From Bacteroidales bacterium (lineage in GTDB: Bacteria > Bacteroidota > Bacteroidia > Bacteroidales > WCHB1-69), in the NCBI GenBank assembly GCA_017551725.1, contig JAFZKY010000028.1:1-59426 (forward strand): DNA of 59,426 nucleotides, read 5' to 3'. Both the position numbers and the translations under genes were made by a program. Below the pieces are notes generated by a model that saw only the letters and a program-made list of their open reading frames with translations, was not told where the DNA came from and searched no databases. Below, piece by piece: positions 36,108-44,345 of the stretch. The first letter of the stretch is position 1. Every line of letters begins with the position of its first letter.

Positions 36108-37529
36108 ATGCAGAAAAAAGTCAGAAATGTCATCATTATTGGTGCTGCTGGAAGAGACTTCCACAATTTCAACACCTTCTTCCGTCACAACAAAAACTAC
36201 AATGTTGTGGCTTTCACGGCCGAGCAGATCCCGGGTATCGACGACCGTATGTATCCGAAGGAATTGGCCGGCGAGGATTTGTATCCGAAGGGCATTAAGA
36301 TTTACCCCGAATCCATGCTGACCGAGTTGATCAAGAAATATGATGTTGACGATTGTGTCTTCGCATACAGCGACAAGCCCTATTCATACGTGATGGGCGT
36401 GAGCGCTATCGTGAACGCCGCTGGCGCCAACTTCTGGCTGATGGGCCCGAAGGACACGATGATCCCCTCCAAGAAACCCGTTATCGCCGTCGGTGCTACC
36501 CGTACGGGCTGCGGCAAGTCCCAGACCTCCCGCAAAATCATCGAATACCTCGTCGGTATGGGCTTCAAAGTCGTCGCCGTTCGTCACCCGATGCCGTACG
36601 ATCCCGACTTGAACAAGCAAGTTGTCCAACGTTTCGCTTGCGTTGACGACCTCAAGTATCAGAACTGCACCATCGAGGAGATGGAAGAGTATGAACCGCA
36701 CGTGGTCACCAAACGTAACGTCATCTACGCTGGTGTGGACTATGAGGCTATCCTCAAGGGTGGCAAGACCAAAGATCCTCAAACCGGCAAGTGGGTTGAG
36801 ATGGCTGGCGCCGAGAAAGATCCCGACGGCTGTGACATCGTGCTGTGGGACGGCGGTAACAACGACTTCCCGTTCTACAAACCCGACCTGACCATTGGCG
36901 TGGCCGATCCTCTTCGTCCCGGTGCTGAAGTCAGCTACTATCCCGGTGAAGTGGTCGCTCGTCTGGCCGACGTTATCGTCATCAACAAGATCGACTCCGC
37001 TTCTTTGGAGAACATCAACACGGTGCGCGCTAACCTCGCCAAGATCAACCCGAACGCCAAGCAGATTGACGCTGCCTCCATCCTCACGGTGGACAAGCCG
37101 GAACTCCTCAAGGGCAAGAAGGTCCTCGTGGTGGAAGACGGTCCTACGTTGACGCACGGTGAGATGAAGATCGGTGCCGGTACGGTTGCCGCCATGAAGT
37201 ACGGTGCCGCCGAGCTTGTGGATCCTCGTCCTTACACGGTTGGTGAGCTCACCACCACGTTCGAGCGCTACCCGAACATCGGCACGCTCCTCCCGGCCAT
37301 GGGTTATGGTGCACAGCAGATGAAGGACCTCGAGAAGACCATCGCCAACACCAAGTGCGACGCCGTGGTCATCGGTACGCCTATCGACCTGCCGCGCTTC
37401 ATCAAGATCAAACAACCCGTTGTCAAGGTTGGTTATGAACTTCAGGAGATCGGCACCCCGACCCTCAAGGAAGTGTTGGACGAATTCGTTGCCAAACACA
37501 ACCTCAAACCGAGAAGAAGAAGAAAATAA
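36108..37529 (+). CDS. Cyclic 2,3-diphosphoglycerate synthase-like P-loop protein
   Basis: 473 residues. It has an N-terminal Rossmann-like domain (RNVIIIGAAGRDFHNFNTFF), then a P-loop domain with VGATRTGCGKSQTSRKI (about 128-144), DIVLWDGGNNDFPF, ADVIVINKIDSA and a C-terminal block with GHG-like GPTLTHGEMKIGAG and GYGAQQMKDLE. This matches the cyclic 2,3-diphosphoglycerate synthase (cDPGS) family known from methanogens, whose bacterial members are sometimes labelled GTPases. The archaeal enzyme cyclises 2,3-bisphosphoglycerate using ATP. Whether this bacterial member makes cDPG is not established. It ends in a basic tail (KPRRRRK) and a strong terminator. Translation is probably high, judging from the consistent codon use. 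Confidence 0.8.
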   Translation: MQKKVRNVIIIGAAGRDFHNFNTFFRHNKNYNVVAFTAEQIPGIDDRMYPKELAGEDLYPKGIKIYPESMLTELIKKYDVDDCVFAYSDKPYSYVMGVSAIVNAAGANFWLMGPKDTMIPSKKPVIAVGATRTGCGKSQTSRKIIEYLVGMGFKVVAVRHPMPYDPDLNKQVVQRFACVDDLKYQNCTIEEMEEYEPHVVTKRNVIYAGVDYEAILKGGKTKDPQTGKWVEMAGAEKDPDGCDIVLWDGGNNDFPFYKPDLTIGVADPLRPGAEVSYYPGEVVARLADVIVINKIDSASLENINTVRANLAKINPNAKQIDAASILTVDKPELLKGKKVLVVEDGPTLTHGEMKIGAGTVAAMKYGAAELVDPRPYTVGELTTTFERYPNIGTLLPAMGYGAQQMKDLEKTIANTKCDAVVIGTPIDLPRFIKIKQPVVKVGYELQEIGTPTLKEVLDEFVAKHNLKPRRRRK

Positions 37530-37552
37530 TCCTTCTTCAGAATATTCCAATG

Positions 37553-37583
37553 AGCGGGCTCGTTTTCGGGCCCGCTTTTTTTT
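37553..37583 (+). terminator. Intrinsic terminator after the cDPGS-like gene
   Basis: A 10-bp stem (37553-37562 with 37567-37576) with a TTTT loop, followed by a run of eight T. Textbook rho-independent terminator. Confidence 0.9.
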
Positions 37584-37626
37584 GAGGTGGTATAAAATTT
37601 TCTATCAATTATAATAGAAAAAAATA

Positions 37627-37634
37627 TATCTTTG
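37627..37634 (+). promoter_or_regulatory. -7 promoter box for hicAB
   Basis: TATCTTTG then CCGCG, 28 bp before the hicA ATG at 37663. Confidence 0.55.
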
Positions 37635-37662
37635 CCGCGTTGACGGAATACGGGGCTCTACT

Positions 37663-37842
37663 ATGAAATACAGCGAACTACATAAGCGATTTATCAGGGC
37701 GGGATGGGAGTTCGACCATGCGGTCGGGAGTCACTACTTCTACACAAAGGGAGGAAGGAAATCGGAGCCAATTCCGTATCATGGATCCAAAGAGATTCCC
37801 AAGGGGATGGCCATTAACTTGATTAAGAAATACGGTTTGTAA
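37663..37842 (+). CDS. hicA: HicA family mRNA interferase toxin
   Basis: 59 residues: MKYSELHKRFIRAGWEF, then GSHYFYTKGGRKSEPIPYHG and a KEIPKGMAINLIKKYGL end. The dsRBD-like HicA fold is recognisable, with the catalytic His in G-S-H and the HicA-typical PYHGSKEIPKG stretch. HicA cleaves mRNA when not bound by HicB. The start ATG is at 37663 and the stop TAA at 37840-37842. The gene for HicB begins 10 bp later, so toxin and antitoxin form one transcript with the toxin first, the standard order. Confidence 0.88.
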   Translation: MKYSELHKRFIRAGWEFDHAVGSHYFYTKGGRKSEPIPYHGSKEIPKGMAINLIKKYGL

Positions 37843-37852
37843 AATACAGGAT

Positions 37853-38254
37853 ATGGAGAAAATTGTAATGATTATAGAGAAATCACGGGACCATTACGGT
37901 GCATACGCCGAAAATGGTGATGGCATTTATGCGGCAGGCAACACCATAGAAGAAGTACAAGCTGATACCGAACAGGCCATCGATTTGATAAAAAGCGAGT
38001 TTCCCAAAGAACAATGGCCAGCTTCGTTGAGGGAGGACTATGAGATTGTCTGGAAATTCGATACAGAAAGTTTTCTGCAATATTACGGCAATATTTTGAC
38101 CTTAACAGGTCTGCAGAGAATTACCGGCATTAACAGCAAGCAGCTCAGCCATTATGCCACCGGCTATCGCAAGCCGTCGCCCAAGACGGTTTCCCGCATA
38201 CAGGACGGCATCACGCGCTTCGCGGAGATGCTCAACCATGTGAGGCTGGTGTGA
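37853..38254 (+). CDS. hicB: HicB family antitoxin
   Basis: 133 residues. An N-terminal degraded RNase H-like HicB domain (MIIEKSRDHYGAYAENGDGIYAAGNTIEE in part; EQAIDLIKSEF) that binds the toxin, then a C-terminal helix-turn-helix (LQRITGINSKQLSHYATGYRKPSPKTVSRIQ) likely to bind the operon promoter and autorepress it. The HTH-bearing form is common in Bacteroidetes. It follows hicA after 10 bp. Confidence 0.88.
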   Translation: MEKIVMIIEKSRDHYGAYAENGDGIYAAGNTIEEVQADTEQAIDLIKSEFPKEQWPASLREDYEIVWKFDTESFLQYYGNILTLTGLQRITGINSKQLSHYATGYRKPSPKTVSRIQDGITRFAEMLNHVRLV

Positions 38255-38330
38255 AATTGTTCGTAAGGCTTTCGGATTGATAAGACAAAGATAGAAAAAA
38301 TAACAATTCCGCGCTTGAACGGAAAAATAG

Positions 38331-38338
38331 TATCTTTG
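38331..38338 (+). promoter_or_regulatory. -7 promoter box for the uridine phosphorylase gene
   Basis: TATCTTTG then CACC, 24 bp before ATG 38363. Confidence 0.6.
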
Positions 38339-38362
38339 CACCATCATTAAAAATTGAAGAAT

Positions 38363-39223
38363 ATGAAAATTCCCGCTTCCGAACTTCCCAAACAACCCGA
38401 TGGGGCCATTTATCACCTGAACCTGCATCCTGACGAGCTGGCCGACAATGTGATTCTGGTGGGCGACCCCGGGCGCGTGGCCATGATCTCCGACCTGTTC
38501 GACAAGGTGGAGCTTTGCAAACAGAACCGCGAGCTCATCACCCACACGGGCATCTACCAAGGCAAGCGCGTGTCGGTGATCTCCACCGGCATGGGCACCG
38601 ATAATATCGACATAGTGCTCAATGAGTTGGACGCTGTGGCCAACATCGACCTTAACACGATGGAGGTGAAACCCGAACACAGGACGCTCAATCTTGTGCG
38701 CATCGGCACGTCGGGGGCCTTGCAGCCCGACATCGAGTGCGGCAGTACTGTGGCCTCCGCGTGGGGCTTCGGCATTGACGGCGTGCTGCAGTTTTACGAT
38801 CACGGCGACTGGAGCAACGAGGGACTGGTCAACGCGTTCATGGACCATACCGGCTGGGACGACCGTCTGCCGCGCCCGTACTGCACGCCGGCCTCCGCCA
38901 AACTGCTGCAGCGTATAGGATTCGATATGTACCAGGGCATCACGGTGAGTGCGCCGGGTTTCTTCGGTCCGCAAGGACGGCAGGTGCGTGCTCGTCTGGC
39001 CTTCCCCGACCTGAACGGCAAGATTGAGTCTTTCCAATATGAGGGAAAATCCATCACCAATATGGAGATGGAATGTTCCGCTATCTACGGACTGGGCAAT
39101 GTGCTGGGACACAACCCTCTGACGGTCTGCCTGATTATCGCCAACCGTGTCACGGGCAAGTTCCTGGACGAATACCATGACCTCATGCGGGAGCTGGCCC
39201 GCAAGGTGCTGGATCGATTCTAA
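38363..39223 (+). CDS. Uridine/nucleoside phosphorylase
   Basis: 286 residues of the PNP_UDP_1 family. Phosphate- and nucleoside-binding motifs are VILVGDPGRVAM, STGMGTDNIDIVLNELDA, VRIGTSGALQPD and the late NMEMECSAIYGL where the Glu contacts ribose. It phosphorolytically cleaves a nucleoside (most likely uridine, from similarity to the Bacteroidetes uridine phosphorylases I know) to base plus ribose-1-phosphate for salvage. ATG 38363 was chosen; a TTG nine bases upstream is also in frame. Its TAA stop overlaps the TAG stop of thiN on the other strand. Confidence 0.85.
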   Translation: MKIPASELPKQPDGAIYHLNLHPDELADNVILVGDPGRVAMISDLFDKVELCKQNRELITHTGIYQGKRVSVISTGMGTDNIDIVLNELDAVANIDLNTMEVKPEHRTLNLVRIGTSGALQPDIECGSTVASAWGFGIDGVLQFYDHGDWSNEGLVNAFMDHTGWDDRLPRPYCTPASAKLLQRIGFDMYQGITVSAPGFFGPQGRQVRARLAFPDLNGKIESFQYEGKSITNMEMECSAIYGLGNVLGHNPLTVCLIIANRVTGKFLDEYHDLMRELARKVLDRF

Positions 39224-39867
39224 ATCCACGTCTGATACACCACAATCACGCCTTCGCCATGCATCTCAATGGTGAAGGCGTTTTCTGTTGCCTCGTTGAG
39301 GCTGCCCTCCCACAGATGGCGGAAGCAGCGGTGGCTGACGGGGTATTTGAGGCCATGGAAGGTGAGGGGAAGAGTTTCGTCTTTGGTGAACACCGACACC
39401 TGCTGGCCTGGCACGGCAGGCAGGGTGGTGGTTCGACGGATGCTGCGGAAGAGGCCGTTGTCGGTCACCATCAGCAGGTTCAGCCGGTCGTCGTAGGTGG
39501 CCATGATGCTAAGGTTGGCGATGAAATGGTCTTCGCGTCCGCCCGCGCAACCCAACAGTACAATGTCGTCCATCTGTTGGGCGATGGCGTATTTCAGGGC
39601 TTTCTGCAAGTCGTTGTATTCAGTACTGTAGTCGGGATGGAGCCTGTCGCTCCAGCGTTGCCGCTCGTCCGGGCTTAAGGAGTCCAGGTCGCCCACCACC
39701 ACGGAGGGCGTAAAGCCCGCAGCGGTGAGTTTGCCCACCGCCCCGTCGCAGCAGATGATGTGCCCGGCGTGCCGCAGGAATTCCAACGCCTGCGAACATG
39801 ACGGAAACGCGCCATTGGCCACAATCACCGTCTTGTATGGCATCTCCATCTTGAAAGCCTCAGTCAT
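39220..39867 (-). CDS. thiN: Thiamine diphosphokinase
   Basis: 215 residues. It phosphorylates thiamine to the cofactor thiamine diphosphate. Family motifs: ICCDGAVGKL, PSVVVGDLDSL, the Asp/Asn-rich STEYNDLQKALKYA and LGCAGGREDHFIANL; the C-terminal half has the TPK beta-sandwich (TFHGLKYPVS, NEATENAFTIEM). ATG 39867 is used; in-frame ATGs at 39849 and 39843 are nearer the first conserved strand (YKTVIVANG) and are real alternatives. The upstream region contains the heptamer arrays and no clear -7 box. It overlaps the uridine phosphorylase gene tail to tail by four bases. Confidence 0.9.
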   Translation of the reverse strand: MTEAFKMEMPYKTVIVANGAFPSCSQALEFLRHAGHIICCDGAVGKLTAAGFTPSVVVGDLDSLSPDERQRWSDRLHPDYSTEYNDLQKALKYAIAQQMDDIVLLGCAGGREDHFIANLSIMATYDDRLNLLMVTDNGLFRSIRRTTTLPAVPGQQVSVFTKDETLPLTFHGLKYPVSHRCFRHLWEGSLNEATENAFTIEMHGEGVIVVYQTWI

Positions 39868-39890
39868 AATAGGGGTCAGTGAACAGGGGT

Positions 39891-39974
39891 CAGTGATTAG
39901 TGATTAGTGATTAGTAATTAGTAGTCAGTAATCAGTAGTCAGTGATTAGTGAGTAGTAGTCAGTAATCAGTAAA
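39891..39974. repeat. Twelve tandem heptamers of the YAGTRRT type
   Basis: CAGTGAT, TAGTGAT, TAGTGAT, TAGTAAT, TAGTAGT, CAGTAAT, CAGTAGT, CAGTGAT, TAGTGAG, TAGTAGT, CAGTAAT, CAGTAAA in unbroken 7-bp register. It lies between thiN and the glycogen enzyme gene, with partial units just left of it (around 39877). Confidence 0.85.
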
Positions 39975-39984
39975 CCGTCAACTA

Positions 39985-40033
39985 TTAATTATTAACTGTT
40001 AATTATTAATTATTAAGTATTAATTGTTAATTA
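39985..40033. repeat. Seven tandem heptamers of the TTAATTR type
   Basis: TTAATTA, TTAACTG, TTAATTA, TTAATTA, TTAAGTA, TTAATTG, TTAATTA in 7-bp register, ending two bases before the stop codon of the glycogen enzyme gene. Same motif as 32991-33018. Confidence 0.85.
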
Positions 40034-40035
40034 TT

Positions 40036-43000
40036 TTACATCCATTTCACCAAATTGAAGTCCAGATCATGTGGCAGCAGCGGGTGTTGCGGGATGACGC
40101 GGATGGCGCAGTTCCACAGGCCCACGTTATAGGCGTTCAGCGTGCAGCGATAGACGGCCGTGCCGTTCTGGAATTGCTGGACGGTGAAGGGGTACTTGTT
40201 GGCCAGTCGCACGTGCCCGTTGCCATCCTCGTTGGCGAACAGCAGTTCCACTTTGAGGTCTTCGGGTTTCAGGCTGCCGATATGCAAGGTGATTTCGAGG
40301 GACATGTCGTCGCCCACATAGAAGACATTGTTGGCTTGGGTGGGGGAGACCAGTGCCACGCGGGTAATCTCGTCCCAGTTGGTGGCCACAATTTCTTTCC
40401 ATTTCAGCAGGACGCGGATGTTCTGCAAGTCGTTGGCGCAGAGCAGGTCATGACGTTGTTCGAGCTTGTGGTAGAACTTGTCGTAGTAGTCGTCCAGCTG
40501 CCGTTTCATGGTGAAATTCGGGGATATGGTGGCGAAGCATTTCTTCATCATGCCAACCCACGTCGTGGGCACCTGCTGGTCGTTGCGGGTGTAGAAGGCC
40601 GGTATGATTTCCTCCTCGATGGTGGAGTAGAGGGTGGCGGCGTCGAGTTCGTCCTGCAGGCGGTTGTCGGTATAGGTGATCTGCTCTTTGATGGCCCATC
40701 CGGCGCCGGGCACGTAGCCCTCGGCCCACCAGCCGTCGAGGACGCTGAAGTTGAGCACGCCGTTCATGACGGCCTTCTCACCCGAGGTGCCGGAGGCTTC
40801 CAGCGGTCGGGTGGGGGTGTTGAGCCATACGTCGCAGCCGGAAACGAGCTTCTTGGCGAGGATCATGTCGTAGTTCTCCACGAAGATGATCTTGCCTATG
40901 AACTCAGGTCTGCGGGCCAGTTCGATGATGCGGGTGATGAGGTCCTGGCCGGCCTTGTCGTGCGGGTGTGCCTTGCCGGCGAAGATGAACTGCACGGGAT
41001 GGTCGGGATGGTTGAGCACCTGGCGCAGGCGTTCCTCGTTGTTGAAGAGCAAATGTGCCCGCTTGTAGGTGGCGAACCGCCGCGCGAAGCCGATGGTGAG
41101 CACGTCGTCGCGGATAGCCTTCAAGGTCTTGTCGATGAGCTCCGGCGATTCGGTGCGGCGGCGCATCTGGTCGTTGAGCATGGGCTTGATGGCGGCGATC
41201 ATCTCCTTGCGGAGGTCATCCTTGATGCTCCAGATGTCGGCATCCGCCACGCTCTCGATGCGTTTCCAGAAGTCCGGGTTGGAACGGTCGGCCTCAAAGC
41301 CGTCGCCGAACGTCTCGGCATGCAGTTTCTGCCACCGTTTGTGTGCCCATGTGGGGTAGTGTACGCCGTTGGTGACATACCCGATATGCGACTCTTCGGC
41401 AAAACGGCCTTCGTACAGGTCGGCGAACATCTCCGTGGACACGCGTCCGTGGATGCGGCTCACGCCGTTGACCTCCTGCGAGAAGTGGCACGCCAGGATG
41501 CTCATCGAGAACTTGTCGCCGGTGTAGTCGTCGCGTTTGCGCCCGAAGCCCATGAAGGTCTCCCAGGAGATGTTGTAGAGGGCGGGGTAGGCGGCGAAGT
41601 AGGTGCGCATGAGGTCCTCGTGGAAGGCGTCGTGGCCGGCGGGGACAGGCGTGTGCGTGGTGTATAGGGAGGATGACTTGACCATCTCGGTGGCCACGGC
41701 CATGTTGACGTGTTCGTCCTGCATGATGCGGCGGATGCGCTCCAGGCTCAGGAAGGCGGCGTGTCCCTCGTTGAGATGGAACAGGGTGGGCTCTTCGCCG
41801 AGGAGGTTCAGCATCCGCATACCGCCGATGCCGAGCAGGATCTCCTGCTTGAGACGGTTCTCCACGTCGCCGCCGTACAGGGTGGCAGTCACGCCGCGGT
41901 CCTCGTTCCAGTTCTCGTCGAAGTCGGTGTCCATGAGGTAGAGCGGGATGCGGCCCACGTCCACGCGCCAGATGCGTGCGTACAGGTTACGGCCGGGCAG
42001 CGCTAGGCTGATCTTCCGCCAGTTGCCCTCCTCGTCTTTCAGGGGGAAGATGGGCAGCTTGGAGAAGCTTTGCGGCGGGTAGAGGTTCAGCTGCTCGCCG
42101 TTGGCCGAGATCTGCTGGGTGAAATAGCCGTAACGGTACAGCAGTCCCACGCCGATCATGTTCACGTTGCTGTCGGAGGCCTCTTTCAGATAGTCGCCGG
42201 CCAACATGCCGAGGCCGCCGGAGAAGATCTTCAGCTCGTTGCTGATGCCGAACTCCATGCTGAAGTAGGCAATCTTCTTTTCCGGACGGGTGCAGGGCGT
42301 GTCCATGTATGCGCGGAACTTCTGGTACACGCGGTCCAGCTTTCCGAGGTAATCCTCGTTTTGCGAGAAGGTTTTCAGTCGCTCAAAGGGCAGCACCTGC
42401 AGCAGGTGTACGGGGTTCTCCTGGCACGACTTCCACAGGGTGGGCCCGGCAATCTCCTCGAACAGCTCGCGGGCTTCGTAGTTCCAGCTCCACCAGAGGT
42501 TCTCGGACAGTTGTTCAAGTTTCTCCAGAGAGGAGGGGAGATGTGATTTGATGGAGATTCTGCGCCAGTCGGGGGTTTCGCGGGAGATGTGCTGTATCAT
42601 TTTTCCTATCTTAGATGTTTTGTTTTGATATTGGGGATAACGGGCTTCGCTCTTGGCGAGGGCCACATCGTATGCTTTCAAATAATTATTGTATAAATTC
42701 GACCATAAAGCGCCCTGGGCGATCTGCATGGCCGACTCGTGCATGGTAACGGTCTGCTCCGGGGTCAGGCGGCAGTGGTCGGCGATGGCATCGGCGATGG
42801 CCGCAACCACTTCGTCGTCGTTGGTGTCGGTGCGCTCGATGACCGTCACGCCCGGCTTGCCCGTGTAGTGCTCGCGGGCCCACAGTCCGAAGCCGGCCAG
42901 CGAGGTGGTCACGGTGGGGATGCCGAAGGCGATGCTCTCCAGCGGCGTGTAGCCCCACGGCTCGTAGTAGGAGGGGAACACCGACAGGTCGAAGCCGATG

Positions 43001-44253
43001 AGCAGGTCATAATAGGAGAGGTTGAAGATGCCGTCGTTGCCATCCAGATAGACCGGCACATATACGATTTTGACGTTGCTGTCGGGGGTGTTATAGAGTT
43101 TGCGTTCCGTCAGGGATCGCAGGATGGGGTCGTTGTAAGGGTCGTGCAGCACGTGGGTGGCGAACTCGTTGGTGATGGGTTGGTCGCCGATGGGCTGTTC
43201 CATGCGTTGCAGCAGTTCCACACGCTTGCCGCTGTTGCCGGCGGGGATGGTGAGGAAGGCCACCACCTGGCGGTCGGGATGGGTGGCCGACAGGGTGGAG
43301 AGGCTGCGGATGAAGACGTCAATGCCCTTATTTTTGAACTCGAAGCGTCCGCTGTTGATGACTAACAGGGCGTTGTCGTCCAGTTTCTGCTGCATGAGGG
43401 ATGAGGCCACGTGCAGCAAGGTCTTGCGAGCGGCGGCGCGCTTGCGTCCGTATTCGTCGCCCGCGGGCACGAAGTCGTTCTCGAAACCGTTGATGGTGAT
43501 CACGTCGGCGGGACGGCTGAAGAAGGCCGCGCACTCACGGTCGGTGATGCCGCTGACGGTGGTGTAGGCGTCGGCGTGCTCCGCGGAGAGCGACTCCAGG
43601 GAGTACTTGGACTGCACGCCGAAGCGGATGGCCGTATCCAAAGGTTTGTATTGCTGTATGTTGCTGTAGAGTGGCAGACCGTTGCCCGCGATGCAGCGTC
43701 CCAACACGGTGGCGTGCGTGGTGAACACTGTGGCCACCTGCGGAGCGTTGCGCTTCAGGTGCAGGATGCCCGTGCCCGTCATCCATTCGTGGAAATGGGC
43801 GATGATGCGGTCCATGGAGCTGCAGTGGAAATCGTAGAAACTCTCGATCACCTTCCCCGCGGCATACCCGAACAGGGCCGGCTCGATATAGTCCCACTGG
43901 CCCGCGATGGAGTCCAGCTTGTAGTTCAGCCAGAAGTCCGTCAGGATTTCGTTCTTTTTCTCAAAAAACGGGGTGAAATCCACCAAGATCACCACCGGCG
44001 AGCCGCAGATGTTCCACCGCCCGATGCGGAGCTTGAGCCCGTCGCGCTGGGCGATGCCCTTCCAGTTGCGGTATAGCGTGGCGTCTTCGATGAAGTCCTC
44101 GCTGTCCTCCTTGGAGAGGTCGGGACCGATGCAGATATATTGGTCGCCGTATTGTTCGACTACGGTTTTGGCTTTGGTGGACAAAACGGTGTAGATTCCG
44201 CCAACTTTGTTGCAAATCTCCCACGAAGTTTCGAATATAAAATCAGCACTCAT
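40036..44253 (-). CDS. Fused GT3-type glycogen synthase / GT35 alpha-glucan phosphorylase
   Basis: 1405 residues from ATG 44253. Residues about 1-540 are a GT-B glycogen synthase of the eukaryotic-like GT3 kind: FETSWEICNKVGGIYTVLSTK, TVFTTHATVLGR, VITINGFENDFV, and a late PSYYEPWGYTPLESIAFG donor site. A linker near 540-570 leads to an alpha-glucan phosphorylase (GT35) domain: LSENLWWSWN, AYFSMEFGISNELKIFSGG, FHLNEGHAAFL, YTTHTPVPAGHD and SGTSGEKAVMNGVLNFSVLD with the PLP-binding Lys. One chain thus carries glycogen-building and glycogen-breaking modules. In other Bacteroidetes these can be separate neighbouring genes. Both active sites look intact, so it may be truly bifunctional, or one half may regulate. 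It is divergent from queA. Confidence 0.88.
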   Translation of the reverse strand: MSADFIFETSWEICNKVGGIYTVLSTKAKTVVEQYGDQYICIGPDLSKEDSEDFIEDATLYRNWKGIAQRDGLKLRIGRWNICGSPVVILVDFTPFFEKKNEILTDFWLNYKLDSIAGQWDYIEPALFGYAAGKVIESFYDFHCSSMDRIIAHFHEWMTGTGILHLKRNAPQVATVFTTHATVLGRCIAGNGLPLYSNIQQYKPLDTAIRFGVQSKYSLESLSAEHADAYTTVSGITDRECAAFFSRPADVITINGFENDFVPAGDEYGRKRAAARKTLLHVASSLMQQKLDDNALLVINSGRFEFKNKGIDVFIRSLSTLSATHPDRQVVAFLTIPAGNSGKRVELLQRMEQPIGDQPITNEFATHVLHDPYNDPILRSLTERKLYNTPDSNVKIVYVPVYLDGNDGIFNLSYYDLLIGFDLSVFPSYYEPWGYTPLESIAFGIPTVTTSLAGFGLWAREHYTGKPGVTVIERTDTNDDEVVAAIADAIADHCRLTPEQTVTMHESAMQIAQGALWSNLYNNYLKAYDVALAKSEARYPQYQNKTSKIGKMIQHISRETPDWRRISIKSHLPSSLEKLEQLSENLWWSWNYEARELFEEIAGPTLWKSCQENPVHLLQVLPFERLKTFSQNEDYLGKLDRVYQKFRAYMDTPCTRPEKKIAYFSMEFGISNELKIFSGGLGMLAGDYLKEASDSNVNMIGVGLLYRYGYFTQQISANGEQLNLYPPQSFSKLPIFPLKDEEGNWRKISLALPGRNLYARIWRVDVGRIPLYLMDTDFDENWNEDRGVTATLYGGDVENRLKQEILLGIGGMRMLNLLGEEPTLFHLNEGHAAFLSLERIRRIMQDEHVNMAVATEMVKSSSLYTTHTPVPAGHDAFHEDLMRTYFAAYPALYNISWETFMGFGRKRDDYTGDKFSMSILACHFSQEVNGVSRIHGRVSTEMFADLYEGRFAEESHIGYVTNGVHYPTWAHKRWQKLHAETFGDGFEADRSNPDFWKRIESVADADIWSIKDDLRKEMIAAIKPMLNDQMRRRTESPELIDKTLKAIRDDVLTIGFARRFATYKRAHLLFNNEERLRQVLNHPDHPVQFIFAGKAHPHDKAGQDLITRIIELARRPEFIGKIIFVENYDMILAKKLVSGCDVWLNTPTRPLEASGTSGEKAVMNGVLNFSVLDGWWAEGYVPGAGWAIKEQITYTDNRLQDELDAATLYSTIEEEIIPAFYTRNDQQVPTTWVGMMKKCFATISPNFTMKRQLDDYYDKFYHKLEQRHDLLCANDLQNIRVLLKWKEIVATNWDEITRVALVSPTQANNVFYVGDDMSLEITLHIGSLKPEDLKVELLFANEDGNGHVRLANKYPFTVQQFQNGTAVYRCTLNAYNVGLWNCAIRVIPQHPLLPHDLDFNLVKWM

Positions 44254-44282
44254 AAGCAATTAGGTAGGTTGAAAAATAAGCG

Positions 44283-44290
44283 CAAAGATA
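44283..44290 (-). promoter_or_regulatory. -7 promoter box for the glycogen fusion gene
   Basis: The minus strand reads TATCTTTG then CG, 29 bp before ATG 44253. Confidence 0.6.
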
Positions 44291-44329
44291 GTGATTTTTT
44301 CAATGCGCACGGAAGCCTGCTAAATTTCG

Positions 44330-44337
44330 TATCTTTG
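44330..44337 (+). promoter_or_regulatory. -7 promoter box for queA
   Basis: TATCTTTG then CCGCC, 8 bp before ATG 44346, leaving a very short leader. Confidence 0.55.
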
Positions 44338-44345
44338 CCGCCGCT

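Noticed and set aside
36384-37550. A 388-codon open frame antisense to the cDPGS-like gene
   Set aside because: Shadow frame; it starts inside the terminator region and lacks any domain.
38286-38293. Minus-strand TATCTTTG match between hicB and the uridine phosphorylase gene
   Set aside because: No minus-strand gene lies downstream that it could serve; probably chance.
39891-40033. CRISPR array
   Set aside because: The units are 7 bp with no spacers and no cas genes are nearby; these are simple tandem heptamers.
40024-41667. A 547-codon open frame antisense to the phosphorylase half of the glycogen fusion
   Set aside because: Val/Gly/Ala-rich nonsense typical of the antisense of a GC-rich gene; the sense protein has all catalytic motifs.
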